From the NCBI GenBank assembly GCA_006176705.1, contig QRFJ01001028.1, positions 62,001 through 126,000 on the forward strand: a DNA stretch of 64,000 nt. The letters are read 5' to 3'. The first letter of the stretch is position 1. Every line of letters starts with the position of its first letter. The notes under the pieces were generated by a model that saw only the letters and a program-made list of their open reading frames with translations, made no database searches and was not told the origin of the DNA. Source of the stretch: Cocos nucifera. Its lineage: Eukaryota; Streptophyta; Magnoliopsida; Arecales; Arecaceae. Shown in pieces: positions 62,000 through 64,000 of the stretch. The translations under genes were made by a program, and so were the position numbers.

Positions 62000-62598
62000 T
62001 AAGATGTACAAATTTCGATAAAAACAAAAAGAGCGAGAAAGCAAAGAGTGCAGAAATAATCCAAAAAAGTATCGAAGGATTAACCTAAATTAGTTGGAAA
62101 GAGCAAGAAGATGATGAATGTAATGAAAATCGAATGGGGATGCGCTTAAAATCAAGAAAAATAGAGGAAGAAGCTTGAACCCTCGCTTGGGATGGAGAAG
62201 GGAACCGAAGGAAGGAGATGAGGATTTCAGAAGAACTAAAAGGCTCGGAGGAGGAGGACGGGTTTAAATAACTCCTGAAATTTCAAGATGGTTATGATTG
62301 CAGATTTTTTTCAGCCGATCTTTGATCGATGCATGTCCCACTTATCATGGCAGAAAGCTTCCAATGGATAGATCCTTAATAGCACCGTACTTCGAGCAGA
62401 CTTCTGATGAAAAATTCGACAAACATCGTTTTGGATTACCACGCATTTACGAAGCTTCGACGTCGGTCCGATAAAAGCCAAAATTTTTCATCCAACCCAG
62501 ACGTAGGAAATTCAACAAGATTGAAAAATCCTTCGAACTTCATCAGTCTCCATTTTACTTCCATCCTTCGAACTTCAAACTCGGAAGTAGGAAACTAG
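62000..62598 (+). other. Tat 3' untranslated region
   Basis: About 0.6 kb lies between the antisense gene start and the 3' LTR. It would hold the promoter of the antisense gene: ggtttaaataactcc near 62260, read on the minus strand, gives a weak TATA-like ttattt. The small frame at 62407-62598 is not supported. A purine tract ends at 62598. Confidence 0.4.
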
Positions 62599-63696
62599 TG
62601 TTGGGGATAAATTCATTCCTACCGAAGTTCGACTAAGACTCCGACTCTTGATCAATTCCGTTCGGTTGCAACTATAATAACTGAACCTCAATCCATGAGA
62701 GTATTCGGATTCTAAATCATTCTGAGATGGCCAACCTTCAACACTGCAGTCAAATAATCTGATTGGTTGGAAAGACCGATTTCAGATTCAACGGAACATT
62801 GCGGATTCCTTCTCCAGATGAACTCGAATAGTTAATGCTTCTGCCCCATAGAATCGGCTAAATCCCTGGCTCTTGCACATTCCATTCGATCGATCTTCTT
62901 CTGCAAAACTTCTCTAGCAGTCGAACTTCTTCCAAACTGCCCTTAGACGAACTTTAGTGCTTTATTGTTATTCAGCGATGAGCAACCTTGGAAATGGCCG
63001 AACCTCAAAGAAATAATAGAGGCACCAATGTTTCAGTCGCACTTGCTTATTGCAGCCATTGGTCAATACTTGATCCAGACGGATTCCTCGTAGTCGGACT
63101 CCTTTCGGTTGGACTTCTTCCGGACCTCTTCGTCGGTTGAATCCCTATCGGACTTCTCTTCCAGCCGAATTTCTTCTAGCTATCTAAAAAAACCACGACG
63201 TACACCTTCAACATAGCAAATAAAAGCCAATGCACGGTCAATCTTGAGGACCTCCGAACTCCTCTGGAACAACAACGTCTAAGAGTCCTTTATCACCTGC
63301 AACTATTCCATCCGAACTCCAGCTGTTAGGTCTCCAACAGACTAGCACGTCACGATAATGGACACCACTCTCCGTAACAAACCTCACGTGACCCCGAATG
63401 GTCCACTACCAAGCAGTTGCGGCTGTCACTATCAGTTTGTTACAGGCTCCAGAGCTATAAAAGAGATCATCCAGATACGTTTTTTTTAAGCTCTTTTCTT
63501 CTTCTCAAGATTCTATAACTTTCTTGATTGAGCATTCTATTTCTGTTGGCCGAAAGAACTGATTTGATCATCGAAGGATCTTGTCGGAGCTACTATCTTT
63601 GGCTCTGGACGAGACCTATTTTATAGGTCACCAACGGCGACCTCGTCTTCTCCGACTCCAGCACTTCTCCGACAACAACCTGATTTCGCACCAATA
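62599..63696 (+). repeat. Tat 3' LTR
   Basis: The 1098-base LTR is directly repeated from 53250-54340. Differences between the copies are frequent and mostly transitions. Confidence 0.88.
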
Positions 63697-64000
63697 TATA
63701 TCTTTTAGCAGCCATCAAAGCTAAAAGAGCTTAGAAGTAGCATCGACGAGGGCACGATATTTAGTCTTTGTACTAGATCTAACAGTAATAGTCTATTTCT
63801 TATTACAAAAATAAAAAAAAATCATCTAGAAAGAAATAGTAACCAATAGTTGAACGTCGATATGTGGGATCAATTGCCTAGTTAGCATCTAAATATGCAT
63901 GTAGCTCAAGAGAGGATTGTGATGAAAAATGAAGATCATAAAATAGTGTATCCTTAACATAGAATAATATATATACAAAGAATTGTAGCAAAATGAGTAG
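63697..64000 (-). pseudogene. Ale-type Copia RNase H, upstream part
   Basis: On the minus strand this continues the element cut at 53249. It reads SSQSSLELHAYLDAN (first Asp region), DPTYRRSTIGYYFFLDD, SSTKTKYRALVDATSKLF (where EAEYRAL is usual) and WLLKDI, with stops, then the junction. It runs off the window edge, so the rest of the Copia element, and perhaps more of the MATE gene, lies beyond 64000. Confidence 0.75.

Larger units (their letters stand above)
53250..63696 (+). mobile_element. Tat-lineage Ty3 element
   Basis: Its LTRs at 53250-54340 and 62599-63696 start tgttggggataaa. The left one ends accgaca, near-complementary to its start; the right one has decayed to accaata. Flanking 5-mers AATAT (53245-53249) and TATAT (63697-63701) are a likely target duplication with one change. 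The host frame supports this: collapsing them gives a normal RNase H junction. Order on the + strand is gag, protease, RT, RNase H, second RNase H, integrase, followed by a long 3' region with antisense genes. Two RNase H domains and a large 3' region are Tat features. A purine-rich ggaagtaggaaactag precedes the 3' LTR. All frames are broken. Confidence 0.88.

Overview
This window is plant nuclear DNA, almost certainly from a monocot. I lean towards a palm because of the style of the repeats and the GC-rich first exon of the plastid gene, but that is an inference. It has spliced genes with GT-AG introns, AT-rich intergenic DNA, dinucleotide microsatellites and a heavy load of nested LTR retrotransposons. 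I see no bacterial, organellar or CRISPR features. Only two host genes are intact: a dihydropyrimidine dehydrogenase of the plant PYD1 type (13626-21415, seven coding exons, 430 residues) and a MATE/DTX efflux transporter (23690-28112, eight coding exons, 471 residues). Both are on the + strand and each was reconstructed exon by exon with all reading phases closing.

Layout: 1-12690 is repeat debris. It holds a Copia-type LTR (1-2179), a Ty3-type LTR split by a 5'-truncated Athila-like element that keeps gag only (3099-7474), and more LTR material (7475-11935). 12690-13625 is the upstream region of PYD1. 13626-21415 is PYD1 and 23690-28112 is the MATE gene. From about 22075 a block containing a zinc-knuckle LINE-like remnant, the MATE 5' flank and the MATE gene is duplicated in direct orientation. 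The second copy starts near 29136, is split at 29394 by a 19.6-kb retrotransposon tower, and resumes at 49040. It ends with MATE exon 1 (51792-52034) and part of intron 1, into which further elements have inserted.

The tower at 29395-49034 is a Tekay/Del-like Ty3 chromovirus on the minus strand with target duplication GAGCA. Inside it lies a minus-strand Copia element at 32111-42851 (target duplication GAGGT), which itself holds an 821-bp LTR-plus-primer-binding-site stub at 35693-36513. The 5' LTR of the chromovirus also holds a CACTA DNA transposon at 45467-47534 (target duplication TCT) with a roughly 400-bp-armed inverted repeat.

At the right end a short-LTR Copia element of Ale type (from 52758 past the window end, minus strand) is split inside its RNase H by a 10.4-kb Tat-lineage Ty3 element at 53250-63696. 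That element has decayed gag-protease-RT-RNase H-second RNase H-integrase on the + strand, and a 3-kb antisense block of intron-bearing coiled-coil genes whose first exon resembles the putative gypsy type transposon domain. All retroelement reading frames carry stops or frameshifts.

The two host genes do not obviously act in one pathway: PYD1 starts pyrimidine catabolism in plastids and the MATE protein exports small molecules across a membrane. The best leads are the antisense gene block of the Tat element, the LTR-PBS stub, the CACTA hairpin, and the possibility that the second MATE copy is still a gene with a giant intron running beyond the window.
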